A stretch of 64,000 nt of DNA from Sporomusa acidovorans (GTDB lineage Bacteria; Bacillota; Negativicutes; Sporomusales; Sporomusaceae). Where the stretch lies: NCBI RefSeq assembly GCF_900101845.1, contig NZ_FNAM01000001.1:186001-250000 (forward strand), read 5' to 3'. The first letter of the stretch is position 1. The number at the start of each line of letters is the position of its first letter. Positions 1 to 9,157 of this stretch are shown piece by piece. The translations under genes were made by a program, and so were the position numbers. The notes beneath the pieces were generated by a model. The model saw only the letters and a list, made by a program, of their open reading frames with translations. It was not told where the DNA came from and did no database searches.

Positions 1-4
1 TACT

Positions 5-99
5 TGTGAGTTCAGTATGGATGCTTTATAATATACTCATAAATTTAATGTGAGTCTACTGATTTGCCTGGATTCTTTACGCACATTTAATATGTGAGT
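5..99. repeat. Three TGTGAGT motifs at 44-bp spacing
   Basis: TGTGAGT occurs at 5-11, 49-55 and 93-99, each exactly 44 bases after the last, about four helical turns. The middle copy is paired with an upstream ACTCA, giving ACTCA-N11-TGAGT. They lie just upstream of the gene at 141 and could be phased regulator sites; this is inference. Confidence 0.3.
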
Positions 100-140
100 A
101 TATTTTATTTATAATAAAATGATTTTAGTGAGGTGATTAA

Positions 141-665
141 ATGAATATTGAAATACGCAAAAATGGGACATTTTATCTAAAGCATAGCACTTATAATCCC
201 GCAACAAAGCTTCCCAAGAATACATCTATTTACCTCGGATCTAATCCGATACAGGCCAAAAATAAACTCAAAACGCTTACAGATGATATAGCTTTGTTAG
301 AACAAATCCCTGATGTCTTCCCTTATGAAGTGGAAATAGATAGAGTCATAAAAAACCTGCAAAAATTAAATAACCTGCAAACAGAAGGAATAAGTAGAAT
401 AATTAATGAATATTTAGACAGTTTTATACGCTCAAAGCAGTTTATACGTACAGCTAAAAAAGGATTTGTTGCTTCTACAATAGATTGTCCGGATTGTCGG
501 TTTAAAAATGAGAATCTTTGTACCCATTTTGAACATACATTTATTAACGGTAACGGAAAATATAAAGATGGCAAAGTAATGCGATGTATTGCTTTTAAGC
601 CAGGGGAAACTAAGCCCAATAATGGTTCAATTAAATTGCCACGTGATTTTAGAACCAAAAAATAA
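141..665 (+). CDS. Hypothetical protein with C-terminal cysteine cluster
   Basis: The 174-residue product is not one I recognise. The start is supported by GAGGTGA eight bases upstream of ATG. The first ~60 residues (FYLKHSTYNP...SIYLG) resemble the N-terminal beta-rich segment of some transposase or integrase-like proteins, but there is no catalytic domain. Residues ~117-150 hold CPDC, a further Cys-Thr-His-x-x-His group and a later Cys, a possible zinc site. It sits alone upstream of lexA on the plus strand, with no clear operon partner. Three TGTGAGT motifs at exactly 44-base spacing lie upstream. Being a real gene is likely from length, start context and even codon use; the function is unknown. 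Confidence 0.6.
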   Translation: MNIEIRKNGTFYLKHSTYNPATKLPKNTSIYLGSNPIQAKNKLKTLTDDIALLEQIPDVFPYEVEIDRVIKNLQKLNNLQTEGISRIINEYLDSFIRSKQFIRTAKKGFVASTIDCPDCRFKNENLCTHFEHTFINGNGKYKDGKVMRCIAFKPGETKPNNGSIKLPRDFRTKK

Positions 666-767
666 AAAATAACGTGGATTTTTTAGGCTGACCCTCTCTT
701 TTTGCGTTTACTTTACATAATAGATATTATCGGACATAAAAAATATAATTACCAGCCTATAGAAACT

Positions 768-806
768 CGAACGAACGTTTGCAAATATTTATTATAATGA
801 TATAAT
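768..806 (+). promoter_or_regulatory. lexA promoter with SOS box
   Basis: CGAACGAACGTTTG at 768-781 matches 13 of 14 positions of the Firmicutes LexA operator CGAACRNRYGTTYC. It overlaps a -35 of TTGCAA (779-784), followed after 16 bases by a perfect -10 TATAAT (801-806). The arrangement means LexA would block its own promoter. A near-identical box lies in the recA promoter of this window, again ending in G where the consensus has C. Confidence 0.8.
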
Positions 807-853
807 TATAATAATGATATATACATACACAAAATTAATTGGTGGTGATTCAT

Positions 854-1480
854 ATTAGCATTAATAAAGAAGCATTACTTAATACCAGACAAAAACAAAT
901 ACTCGAATATATTAAGACCAATCTCCGGATTAAAGGTTATCCTCCATCTGTACGAGAAATAGGTGAAGCGGTTGGTCTAAGTTCTAGCTCCACAGTACAT
1001 AGTTACCTATCAAAGCTTGAAGATATGGGGTTTATTCGAAGAGACCCTACCAAACCACGTGCGATTGACGTTTTGGATGAAGCACCTTGGCGACAAAAAC
1101 AAATGACCCCCGTGCCATTAGTCGGACGTGTAACTGCTGGCAAGCCTATTTTAGCTGTGGAACACATTGAAGAAACTTATCCTCTCCCAACAGAACTTGT
1201 TGGCGATAATGACGTATTTATGCTTACGGTTCAGGGTGATAGTATGATTGAAGCCGGAATCCTAGACGGTGATTATGTCTTAGTGTGTTCTCAAAACACA
1301 GCCCGCAACGGTGATATCGTTGTTGCCCTTATTGATGAAGAAGAAGCAACTGTCAAACGCTTTTATAAAGAAAAAGATTATATTCGTTTGCAACCTGAAA
1401 ACTCGACTATGGATCCTATCTGCTCTCGCAATGTAAGCATATTGGGCAAAGTCATCGGCGTATTTCGTCGGCTGCAATAA
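854..1480 (+). CDS. lexA: LexA SOS repressor, possible AUU start
   Basis: LexA represses DNA-damage genes and cleaves itself when RecA filaments form. The N-terminal winged helix is visible ([21 protein letters not shown]), the Ala-Gly cleavage site lies in RVTAGKP, and the Ser/Lys pair lies in GDSMIEAG and ATVKRF, so it should be functional. The start is uncertain. TTG (839) and GTG (842, 845) lie in or before a GGTGGTGA motif that looks like the ribosome binding site, which would place initiation at ATT 854, giving (M)SINKEALL. Starting at 839 adds MVVIH. It is convergent with the VanW gene and shares a bidirectional terminator with it. Confidence 0.95.
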   Translation: MSINKEALLNTRQKQILEYIKTNLRIKGYPPSVREIGEAVGLSSSSTVHSYLSKLEDMGFIRRDPTKPRAIDVLDEAPWRQKQMTPVPLVGRVTAGKPILAVEHIEETYPLPTELVGDNDVFMLTVQGDSMIEAGILDGDYVLVCSQNTARNGDIVVALIDEEEATVKRFYKEKDYIRLQPENSTMDPICSRNVSILGKVIGVFRRLQ

Positions 1481-1532
1481 TAAAAACTAAACCCAAAGCA
1501 ACTCCGTTAAGCTGCTTTGGGTTTAGTTTTTA
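1481..1532. terminator. Bidirectional terminator between lexA and the VanW gene
   Basis: A perfect 20-bp inverted repeat (1481-1500 against 1513-1532) with A and T runs at its outer edges fits a rho-independent terminator working in both directions between two convergent genes. Confidence 0.9.
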
Positions 1533-1556
1533 TATTTATAAACATTTAACTAGTGC

Positions 1557-2936
1557 TTATTTTTTAGATTGTTGTGCCGGCATTTTAGTTCCAATACGTA
1601 CTACTCTATCGACCGGCTTAAATTCATCTGTGGCTAGAAGTTCTTTATTAATTACTTTTCCGTTAATTTTTTTAATCCGATAGGTAGTTACCTGAAAACC
1701 TTTTTGCCCCTCGGATTCTATGACTTCTCGACCTAATTCTAAGTTTTGATCTTGTTGAATAATAGTATTAGGCTCCAAAACTCTTTTATCAGTAGATATT
1801 ACGGAGATTTCCGGGGAGTTTTCTACTTGCCTGCCAAAAATAGTAACAACAAGTCTATTCCCTAATATTTCACTTGCAATATAAATATTATAGGGTGATG
1901 TATTTTTAAATTTAAAATCTAGTTGATTGTCAGCGACTGTTGCATCTTGTCCAATAGGTACATAGCCAGGTGGATAAAAATGGGATGTACGTTCTTCAAT
2001 GCCTAAGTCTGCTAATAAAACAGCATTATATAATGTACTACTGACCTGGCACACTCCCCCACCCCAATCTGGCACTAACACCCCGTTGATATATCCAGGG
2101 GCTTCTTTATACCCATACTTAGGTAATCTTAATCCCACCACATCATTAAATGAAAATATTTCTCCGGTTCTAACCAGCACACCGTTAATGCTACGAGCTG
2201 CTAATAGTACATTTTGAGTACGATTTTGATCCCAAGGGTTGAACTGTGTAATATAGGAAGCAATTAGTCCGTCAATATCTTTGAGATCATACGCCGAAAT
2301 TGAAGGCTGAAGATCATCTACTGACAGGCTTAATGAAAATGTAAGTTTCGTATTAAGATTTTCTACAATATTTAACAATGTTTTATTTAGATCAACTTTA
2401 TGACCAACTATTTCCGGAGCTATTTCAATCCTAGAATTCTCGGTCATCTTTAACATTGCATTTTGCGGCTTTTGGTCAACACTTTTCGCAATTTTAGTCA
2501 AAATATCATAAATTTTATCTTGATTATATTGAACAGTTAACGGTAATTCCTGCCCTTGGTTAATCGCTAAATATCTTTCTTTTAAACGATTAACAACATT
2601 CCCGGTTCGCCCAACAGCGTATGCCTGCTGAGCTAGCTTGTCCGCTTCAATATTCAGATCGATGTCTTGTGCAGATATTATCCATTTTTGTTCGTGGTAT
2701 ACTAGTATAATCACCGGTGATTTTACAATTCGCTCTTCAACAATAGCTGCAATTTTTGCTTGGGCTTGAATTACCGATAACCCACCGACAGGAATATCTC
2801 CCACAGTAACTCCTTGATAAATTCCATCCGTAACCATAAAAGCTGTGTTAGCTGCAATCATGCTTACCGAACTGAATAACATGATAATTATTAAAAATAA
2901 TATTATGTTGGTATTTTTTAAAGTTACAGTCTGCAC
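1557..2936 (-). CDS. VanW/YoaR family protein with G5 domain
   Basis: The product is a membrane-anchored cell-surface protein of 459 residues. An N-terminal hydrophobic segment (~10-32) is followed by a YoaR-like peptidoglycan-binding region (~60-210), the VanW domain (~235-360, with GEIFSFNDVVG and WGGGVCQVSSTLYNA) and a C-terminal G5 domain (~370-450). Proteins of this type are common in sporulating Firmicutes and are thought to act in or on the wall; the exact role of VanW domains is not established. The GTG start is used. It is monocistronic between its convergent lexA terminator and an upstream hairpin at 3012-3047. Confidence 0.9.
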   Translation of the reverse strand: MQTVTLKNTNIILFLIIIMLFSSVSMIAANTAFMVTDGIYQGVTVGDIPVGGLSVIQAQAKIAAIVEERIVKSPVIILVYHEQKWIISAQDIDLNIEADKLAQQAYAVGRTGNVVNRLKERYLAINQGQELPLTVQYNQDKIYDILTKIAKSVDQKPQNAMLKMTENSRIEIAPEIVGHKVDLNKTLLNIVENLNTKLTFSLSLSVDDLQPSISAYDLKDIDGLIASYITQFNPWDQNRTQNVLLAARSINGVLVRTGEIFSFNDVVGLRLPKYGYKEAPGYINGVLVPDWGGGVCQVSSTLYNAVLLADLGIEERTSHFYPPGYVPIGQDATVADNQLDFKFKNTSPYNIYIASEILGNRLVVTIFGRQVENSPEISVISTDKRVLEPNTIIQQDQNLELGREVIESEGQKGFQVTTYRIKKINGKVINKELLATDEFKPVDRVVRIGTKMPAQQSKK

Positions 2937-3011
2937 AAGACCCCACTTAATCCTTTCACTGCATCATTAGTAGTTGTAAATAAAACTCTATTTTTTATTT
3001 CAATTAAGTAA

Positions 3012-3047
3012 GCAAGCCCCCGCTACAATTAGTGGCGGGGGACTTGC
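3012..3047 (-). terminator. Hairpin downstream of the PRC-barrel gene
   Basis: A long GC-rich stem (GCAAGCCCCCGCTAC against GTGGCGGGGGACTTGC, one bulge) lies between the PRC-barrel gene and the VanW gene. The T run after it is weak on the minus strand, so termination efficiency is uncertain. Confidence 0.65.
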
Positions 3048-3070
3048 AATATATCATCGTTTTTATATTT

Positions 3071-3907
3071 CTACTGAATGTTCATTGACAATTCAACAAA
3101 TTTTCCTGCAAGCTTAGCCTTTTGTAACACTTCTTCTGTTATTTCGGCGCCTTGCTCAATAATTAGCATTCCATTGTCAGTCTCAATGCGGCGAGCGGCT
3201 TTCTTACCGAGTAAAAATTTCCGATGTTTATCGTCAAATTTTTTAGCTGAGTCATCAACAGGCTGTTGCTCTTGTTCTTTAACGTCTTCCTTATTTTCTG
3301 CTTTAATTTCTTCTATAATTTCTTCAGGTTGTGGAGTCTCAATTACCTCCGGTTGTGAAGCAGCAACAGTATCTATAACAGGCTTCACCGGTGCCGCTTC
3401 AACATTTACATCTGCAGAATTCTTATTAGATACTTCATTACTATCAGAACTGTCAGCTATGATTAATACCTCTTTACCAAAGGTTACGATACTCTGTGCA
3501 GGAATTTCTACTACCTCACTATCTTCTTTTTCCATATCGCAGGTAACAATTTTGCCGGAATTATCGATTCTTAATTCAATTATTTTTCCGTAAATTTTAC
3601 CGCCTCTAGTAAGTACCTTAGTACCAATAACTTTTACACCAGCTTCAAACATTTTTTCGAATTCCGGCCGATCAGCAACCGCTATAATATCCTCACTAGT
3701 ATTGACCGTAACTGCATACTCGCCCAGACCCGCTATCCCTTCAAACGGTAATAGCCGAGCACCTAAATACCATTTTCCATCATCAATAACCAATGCAGCT
3801 ATTGTACCATTGGTTTGGTTAATAAGCAGTTCTTTAACATTACCCAACTCTTTACCTTCAGTAATGCTGATAACTGGTTGTCCAATAATGTCTACACTCT
3901 TTTTCAT
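3071..3907 (-). CDS. PRC-barrel domain protein
   Basis: This cytoplasmic protein of about 278 residues has two PRC-barrel repeats in its N-terminal half (around VDIIGQPVISITEGKELG and KVIGTKVLTRGGKIYG), an acidic low-complexity linker (~150-225) and a charged C-terminal segment. PRC barrels also occur in RimM and in sporulation-linked YlmC/YmxH proteins, one of which is at 52938-53201. The second of two adjacent ATGs (3907) has the better spacing from GGAGG. It follows the TPR membrane protein by 40 bases and probably shares its transcript. The function is not known. Confidence 0.8.
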   Translation of the reverse strand: MKKSVDIIGQPVISITEGKELGNVKELLINQTNGTIAALVIDDGKWYLGARLLPFEGIAGLGEYAVTVNTSEDIIAVADRPEFEKMFEAGVKVIGTKVLTRGGKIYGKIIELRIDNSGKIVTCDMEKEDSEVVEIPAQSIVTFGKEVLIIADSSDSNEVSNKNSADVNVEAAPVKPVIDTVAASQPEVIETPQPEEIIEEIKAENKEDVKEQEQQPVDDSAKKFDDKHRKFLLGKKAARRIETDNGMLIIEQGAEITEEVLQKAKLAGKFVELSMNIQ

Positions 3908-3947
3908 CATATTACCTCCATCTTCTCTATTCTCTAAATTAAATTAA

Positions 3948-5129
3948 TTAGAAATTACTTACATTACGCCATTCTCTGAACTCTTCGTCTATTAGCTTTA
4001 TTATTTCTGGCGGTATCTTCGAAAATGGAACATCTCCTAAGTTGTTCTGAAGTAAAATATTTTTGATAATCCGCAAATAAGCAATAGTACTAATAAACTC
4101 TTGTTCTATCATCACATCTTGCTTGGTTTGTAGAAAATTACGACCATTTGAAAATACTTTGATGGCTTCATCATAATCTCCTTTATTTTTGAGTATGTTG
4201 CCTATTTCAACTACAAGGAACGGTGCTGCCTGGCTATTGGGATACAAGGTTAACGCTCTGCTAAAAGCATTAAAAGCAGTGCGGTAATCCTGATTTTCTT
4301 TACTCGAAAAAGCAAACTCAATTAGATCATCTAATTGTTCAGATTGAAATTGTACACTTTCGGTTGACTCACTATCATTCATATTTGATCTACGATCCTC
4401 CTGCCAAAGCAACGGTTCTGATGCGGCTTGTTCTTGTATCTCAACTTTTTCATCTGTTTCATGAGAAAATAGTTCTAATTTATCCTCAGTGGTTGTTTTT
4501 AAAAGCTGAATTGCTTCTTCCCTATCACTATCACCAGCGTCAGTCTTAAAAGAGGCGATAACTTCACTAGCAGCTATTTCTTCTTTAATTATTTCTTTGT
4601 TTATTTGCTCGTCTGAGTCAACCTGACCATTTGAATATTGTTGGCCTGCAAATTGATTTTCATCTTCAATAGTTTCATTAACTGAAATAGAGACACTAAT
4701 TTCCGCCTCCGCTAACTCAGACTCTATATTGGCCATTGATAGAGTATCTTTTAGCTTATCCTCTTCTGTTTCAACTACTTGATCGCTAGCTGCAACGCTA
4801 TCAACACTTTTCCCTTCTTCCATGGCAACAGAAGGAAGCGTTTCAGCATTAATTTCTCGAGTTTCTTGTCGCAGTAAAGTCTTATTTTCATACCTTGCAA
4901 CAAAATAAGCAAAAGTAACCGCGACAATTGCTAATGCAGCTAACGTTCCAGGTAAACCAGCAAACCCAACAATAATCTTGGGTAAGACTAAACTGATAAA
5001 CATAGCACATACTGCGCATAGCAGAAGTGGCTTTATATGCAAGTTAAGCCCTAATATGTTGTTTGCTACCTTATAAACAATGAATGTTGCGACAAAAATA
5101 GCAATCAAACTGGCAATTATATATTCCAC
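3948..5129 (-). CDS. Membrane protein with TPR-like C-terminus
   Basis: Two or three hydrophobic segments occur in the first ~85 residues (IIASLIAIFVATFIVYKVA, LLLCAVCAMFISLVLP and LAALAIVAVTFAYFVAR). A long, strongly acidic, low-complexity stretch follows (~95-265), then TPR-like helices (~270-345: AFNAFSRALTLYPNSQAAP, YDEAIKVFSNG). The GTG start at 5129 fits GGTGG upstream better than the TTG at 5141. The neighbour downstream is the PRC-barrel protein. I do not recognise a named family; a membrane scaffold is a guess from the architecture. Confidence 0.7.
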   Translation of the reverse strand: MEYIIASLIAIFVATFIVYKVANNILGLNLHIKPLLLCAVCAMFISLVLPKIIVGFAGLPGTLAALAIVAVTFAYFVARYENKTLLRQETREINAETLPSVAMEEGKSVDSVAASDQVVETEEDKLKDTLSMANIESELAEAEISVSISVNETIEDENQFAGQQYSNGQVDSDEQINKEIIKEEIAASEVIASFKTDAGDSDREEAIQLLKTTTEDKLELFSHETDEKVEIQEQAASEPLLWQEDRRSNMNDSESTESVQFQSEQLDDLIEFAFSSKENQDYRTAFNAFSRALTLYPNSQAAPFLVVEIGNILKNKGDYDEAIKVFSNGRNFLQTKQDVMIEQEFISTIAYLRIIKNILLQNNLGDVPFSKIPPEIIKLIDEEFREWRNVSNF

Positions 5130-5254
5130 ACGAACCACCAAAAAACATTTTTTTTCAAGCTACAGACAGCCATACTTCTGCTGTATTCGACATTTTTACT
5201 TTTTTTCCTGTTAAAAATAGTTCTATTTAATAAATATGTAAAGAAATGTCTTGC

Positions 5255-6496
5255 TTATATACTGTCAATAGCATTAGCTGCCCCTAATATGCCAAGCATA
5301 GCGTGTTCAAAGGTTAATCCACCCTGCAAATAAATAATGTAAGGTGGACGCAGCGGACCGTCGGCACTAAGTTCTATGGATGAACCTTGAATAAAGGTCC
5401 CGCCTGCCATTATTACCTGATCTGTATATCCGGGCATTGGTCCTGGTATTGGCCGCACATGAGCATCCACTGGTGAATATTCCTGCAGGCCTTGACAAAA
5501 TGCAAGCATTTTCTCCGGTGACCCCAGTTCTACGGCTTGAATAATGTCACTTCGCAATTCATCAAAGCGCGGTAATGTTTTATAGCCTAACAAATCAAAT
5601 AATATGGCGGCAAATATAGCTCCTTTTAACGACTGAGCCACAACATGAGGCGCTAAAAATAATCCTTGATACAATAACCGGCTGTCGGCAAGACTGGCGC
5701 CTAAATTCCCCCCCAGTCCTGGTGCTGTTAAACGATATGACGCCATCTCCACTAAATCTGATTTACCTACAATATATCCACCTGACGGTGCTAATCCGCC
5801 ACCTGGATTTTTGATCAGCGATCCTGCCATAATATCGGCACCAGCCGCTATTGGCTCAACCGTATCGACAAATTCACCATAACAGTTATCAACAAAACAA
5901 ATACAGTCTCTCCTGTGTTTCTTAATTTCAGCACATACCGCACTGATTTCACTAATTGATAATGGTTTGCGTAAACTATATCCCCGTGAACGTTGTATTA
6001 GTGCTATTTTAGTGTTACTGTTTATACTTTGAGCAATTAAGTCGAGATTTACACCACCTTGATTCATCGGTATTTCTTGATAGCTAACACCGCACTCTTT
6101 TAATGACCCTGGTGTATGAACTGCATGTCCAATAACGGTTTGCATAGTATCATATGGAGCACCCGTAACTGCCAACAATTCATCTCCAGGGCGCAGCAAA
6201 CCGAATAAAACGCAAGCTAACGCATGGGTCCCGGATACAAATTGGGTTCGCATTAAAGCTTTCTCTGCTCCGCATAATTCTGCCCAAACCGCTTCAAGGC
6301 GCTCCCGCCCACTATCACCATACCCATAGCCGGTCGTTGTACGAAAAAGATATTCGGATATCTGTTGATTCCGAAACGCGGCAAGTACCCTGGCTGTATT
6401 TTGCTCAGCTGTCTCATCAATTTTTGCAAAAAGTGGACGTGCCTGTTCTAGGGTTTTTGTTTTTAATGCCATAATTTTATCAGAAAATAATCTCAT
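5255..6496 (-). CDS. ynbB: YnbB family PLP-dependent enzyme (aluminium-resistance family)
   Basis: The 413-residue product belongs to the fold-type I pyridoxal-phosphate family annotated as methionine gamma-lyase-like or aluminium resistance protein. The cofactor lysine is expected in MAGSLIKNPGGG and the phosphate-binding region is near FVSGTHALACVLFGLLRPGD. Its reaction in vivo is not established. It follows hflX by three bases, the same pair order as in Bacillus (hflX-ynbB), so the two are likely co-transcribed. An ATG start with GGAGACGAAT upstream supports the chosen beginning. Confidence 0.9.
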   Translation of the reverse strand: MRLFSDKIMALKTKTLEQARPLFAKIDETAEQNTARVLAAFRNQQISEYLFRTTTGYGYGDSGRERLEAVWAELCGAEKALMRTQFVSGTHALACVLFGLLRPGDELLAVTGAPYDTMQTVIGHAVHTPGSLKECGVSYQEIPMNQGGVNLDLIAQSINSNTKIALIQRSRGYSLRKPLSISEISAVCAEIKKHRRDCICFVDNCYGEFVDTVEPIAAGADIMAGSLIKNPGGGLAPSGGYIVGKSDLVEMASYRLTAPGLGGNLGASLADSRLLYQGLFLAPHVVAQSLKGAIFAAILFDLLGYKTLPRFDELRSDIIQAVELGSPEKMLAFCQGLQEYSPVDAHVRPIPGPMPGYTDQVIMAGGTFIQGSSIELSADGPLRPPYIIYLQGGLTFEHAMLGILGAANAIDSI

Positions 6497-6499
6497 TAC

Positions 6500-8293
6500 T
6501 TATTCGTCTCCTATCACATATTTTCTATAGCGCTCCACATATTCTTGCGACAGTGAAGCAAATACATGAATACCCTCCGCACTATATTCTACTGAATTTA
6601 CCGCAGCAATATCATATAGTTTAGCCATGACCCCACTCTCATCGTAAGGTATGACTAACCTAATATCAATATTTGCCGCCTTAATAGTATCCTCCATCAT
6701 TGTAAGCAGTTTATTAATATTGGTTCCTTCAACCGCCGATACCGCAATAGCACTTGCTTGCCGCAGCATTCGTTCAATTATATACTCACTGTCAACCTTA
6801 TCTATTTTATTAAATACGGTTATCGTCTGCTTAGTATCAGCTCCAAGTTCCCTGAGAACTTGATATACGGCCAGCATCTGTTTTTCGTACTGCGGATGGC
6901 TGGCATCAACCACATGCAATAACAGATCGGCTTGAACCACCTCTTCCAATGTGCCTCGAAAAGCCGCAATTAGCTGATGCGGAAGTTTTTGAATAAAACC
7001 AACCGTATCCGTAAGGAGTATTTCTTTACCACCCGGTAATTTCATCCGGCGTGTTGTCGGATCTAGTGTTGCAAACAATTTATTTTCTGCTAATACTCCC
7101 GCATCTGTAAGTTTATTTAGCAAACTCGATTTTCCCGCATTCGTATAACCTACTAATGCTAATGTAGGAATTTTTGATGCCTGACGTCGTTCCCGGTGCA
7201 AATATCTATGCGTTTTTAAATTTTCAATTTCTTTCTCAATATCACTAATCCTGGCTCTTATCCGTCGCCGGTCAACTTCAAGCTTTGTTTCACCAGGTCC
7301 TCTGGTTCCAATGCCTCCACCTAACCGCGACAGTACCAAACCTTGACCGCCTAGACGCGGGAGATTATATTTCAATTGAGCAAGTTCGACCTGTAACTTT
7401 CCTTCATGGGACCGCGCCCGTTGTGCAAAAATGTCCAGGATTAACGCGGAACGGTCAATTACTTTAACACCCAAGGCCTGTTCCAAATTTCGTTGTTGTG
7501 CTGGTGATAACTCCTCATCAAAAATGATAATATTTACTCCTAACTCCTGACGGATAAGACTAATCTCCTGTACCTTACCACGTCCAATATAAAAGGCCGC
7601 ATCCGTACGACTACGCTTTTGCCAAATTGAACCTACAACTTCAGCGCCCGCCGTCTGGGTCAATTGTGCTAGCTCACGTAGCGATTCACCAACCTCCCAT
7701 TCTTCTTGCCGTTCAATGCCAACTAACAGTGCTTTTTCTTTGGGGGCAACATTTGTTGCTATATCATTAACCTCTAATAAACGTTCAATTTGATTGGTGA
7801 GATAGTTTAAATCTATTTGCATAAACTCAGTCAAGGTCAAAGGACCGACTGTCTGTACGGTATAACTATTATCCTTATGTCCTGCAATAAAACCGAGGCT
7901 AATTTCCTGGATATCCTCCCTGATACCGAGAGCAACCATTATATCAAATCTCATTTTTTTCAGAGATGCAATATCGACATTACTTAACTGGCTATCTCCT
8001 CCGGGATGTGTATGAATACAGCGAATGCCGCTTAAACGGTTTAAAGCTCGCCTCCCGTCTGCTGCCGGTAACGGGACTGTCTTTGTATTCCCGACTGCAA
8101 CTCGCACAACCTTTCCCCGGCGATTAATATAGACAGCAATTTCTCTGTTGAGTTGCGCAGCAATAACGGCCATAGCCTGTGCTAACTCAGCAGTAATTGT
8201 TTGACCAAATGGAATTGTGAATTCATATAATTGTTCTAAGTTATCAATAATGATTTTTTTTAGGCCGTTCTTTTCTCCATATACCTCAGGCAA
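6500..8293 (-). CDS. hflX: GTPase HflX with N-terminal JAMM-like extension
   Basis: HflX is a ribosome-binding GTPase that splits stalled ribosomes. The C-terminal ~420 residues are standard: the HflX N-domain (from ~185), a glycine-rich linker (GGQGLVLSRLGGGIGTRGPG) and the G domain with GYTNAGKSS, DTVGF and NKID. At 597 residues it is longer than the usual ~420 because of an N-terminal domain. That domain contains HTHPGGDSQLSNVD, close to the HxHPxGD...S..D metalloprotease/RadC JAMM motif, after a beta strand EIAVYINRRGKVV. Whether a metal is bound is unknown. A TTG start follows GGGGTGG. The 3' neighbour is ynbB. Confidence 0.93.
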   Translation of the reverse strand: MPEVYGEKNGLKKIIIDNLEQLYEFTIPFGQTITAELAQAMAVIAAQLNREIAVYINRRGKVVRVAVGNTKTVPLPAADGRRALNRLSGIRCIHTHPGGDSQLSNVDIASLKKMRFDIMVALGIREDIQEISLGFIAGHKDNSYTVQTVGPLTLTEFMQIDLNYLTNQIERLLEVNDIATNVAPKEKALLVGIERQEEWEVGESLRELAQLTQTAGAEVVGSIWQKRSRTDAAFYIGRGKVQEISLIRQELGVNIIIFDEELSPAQQRNLEQALGVKVIDRSALILDIFAQRARSHEGKLQVELAQLKYNLPRLGGQGLVLSRLGGGIGTRGPGETKLEVDRRRIRARISDIEKEIENLKTHRYLHRERRQASKIPTLALVGYTNAGKSSLLNKLTDAGVLAENKLFATLDPTTRRMKLPGGKEILLTDTVGFIQKLPHQLIAAFRGTLEEVVQADLLLHVVDASHPQYEKQMLAVYQVLRELGADTKQTITVFNKIDKVDSEYIIERMLRQASAIAVSAVEGTNINKLLTMMEDTIKAANIDIRLVIPYDESGVMAKLYDIAAVNSVEYSAEGIHVFASLSQEYVERYRKYVIGDE

Positions 8294-8351
8294 TCATTAA
8301 CCACCCCTACAAAATATAAATACCATCATTTTATATTTTACAATATTTTTG

Positions 8352-8573
8352 TTACAAAATGTCCAAATCCCTGTTGCTATTTTCAAAAGTCGCCGTTTCT
8401 ATCCAGTTTTCGTCACAAATCATACACTTTCCTTTCGCCAACGATTGTTGGCGAATAGCTAATGGCACTATTGATTCCGCCTCACGATACCCTTCCTTCC
8501 AACCATGACGTTTTCCCAGAATATATCCTATTAAAAAAACAATACAGATCCCTAACATGATAAATATCATCAT
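8352..8573 (-). CDS. Small single-span membrane protein with CxxC
   Basis: The 73-residue product has one N-terminal transmembrane helix (MLGICIVFLIGYILG), a basic segment, then CMIC near the C-terminus, a possible metal or redox pair. It overlaps the upstream UbiA-like gene by four bases (ATGA-type junction), so the two should be translated together. I do not recognise the family. It is the last gene of the spoVK-downstream trio before hflX. Confidence 0.6.
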   Translation of the reverse strand: MMIFIMLGICIVFLIGYILGKRHGWKEGYREAESIVPLAIRQQSLAKGKCMICDENWIETATFENSNRDLDIL

Positions 8574-9157
8574 ATTCGCACCTTCGCAAAATAAAGTGAT
8601 GCTAGATACACTACCGTTGTTCCAATAAAGGCAGGAACAAATAGCTTATCATCCCATGCCCAGGCAACGAGTGTGCAAATCAGGGCTGCAAGCAGGCACT
8701 CCATTTTCCCATAACGATTAGCTAAGTTACGTTGTCCAGTCAAAAAATCACTGGCAGCGTCCAGATAATCATCAAATAATTGTAAGGCCAATATAAAGGT
8801 CAGCGAAAATAGCATGTAGCTCCAGCCAAAGAGCAAAAGCCCAAAGATAAAAGCAATCAAAGATTCCTGAAATCCATTGAGGTGACTGGGAAATTTATCA
8901 CGCATATTGTTAAACATACCGACAATATAGCTGCCTAAAAACAATGACAGACTCAAAGACGCATTAATACCTGCGGCGAGAGCTAACAAAAACATAGCAT
9001 ACAACATCGTTCCTTTGTCAAAAAAGCCTGCCCAGTTAGTTTTCCCCGCTAACGTATCATATTCTTTGTCTAAGTAATCGTCAGCTAGTTTTACAGCAGC
9101 CGAACAACAGGCAACTGCTACCATAGTTGACAAAAAATCAAATACTTCTGGCCACAC
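8570..9157 (-). CDS. UbiA-like integral membrane protein
   Basis: The 195-residue protein has about six hydrophobic helices. It carries two similar acidic motifs, ADDYLDKEYD near residue 26 and FDDYLDAASD near residue 127. These match the two Asp-rich signatures (NDxxDxxxD and DxxxD types) of UbiA prenyltransferases, though the protein is shorter than the usual ~290 residues. A role in prenyl transfer is inference only. The GTG start has AGGGAGGTGA upstream. It overlaps the GTPase gene before it by 20 bases and the small CxxC gene after it by 4, marking a tight operon. Confidence 0.7.
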   Translation of the reverse strand: MWPEVFDFLSTMVAVACCSAAVKLADDYLDKEYDTLAGKTNWAGFFDKGTMLYAMFLLALAAGINASLSLSLFLGSYIVGMFNNMRDKFPSHLNGFQESLIAFIFGLLLFGWSYMLFSLTFILALQLFDDYLDAASDFLTGQRNLANRYGKMECLLAALICTLVAWAWDDKLFVPAFIGTTVVYLASLYFAKVRI

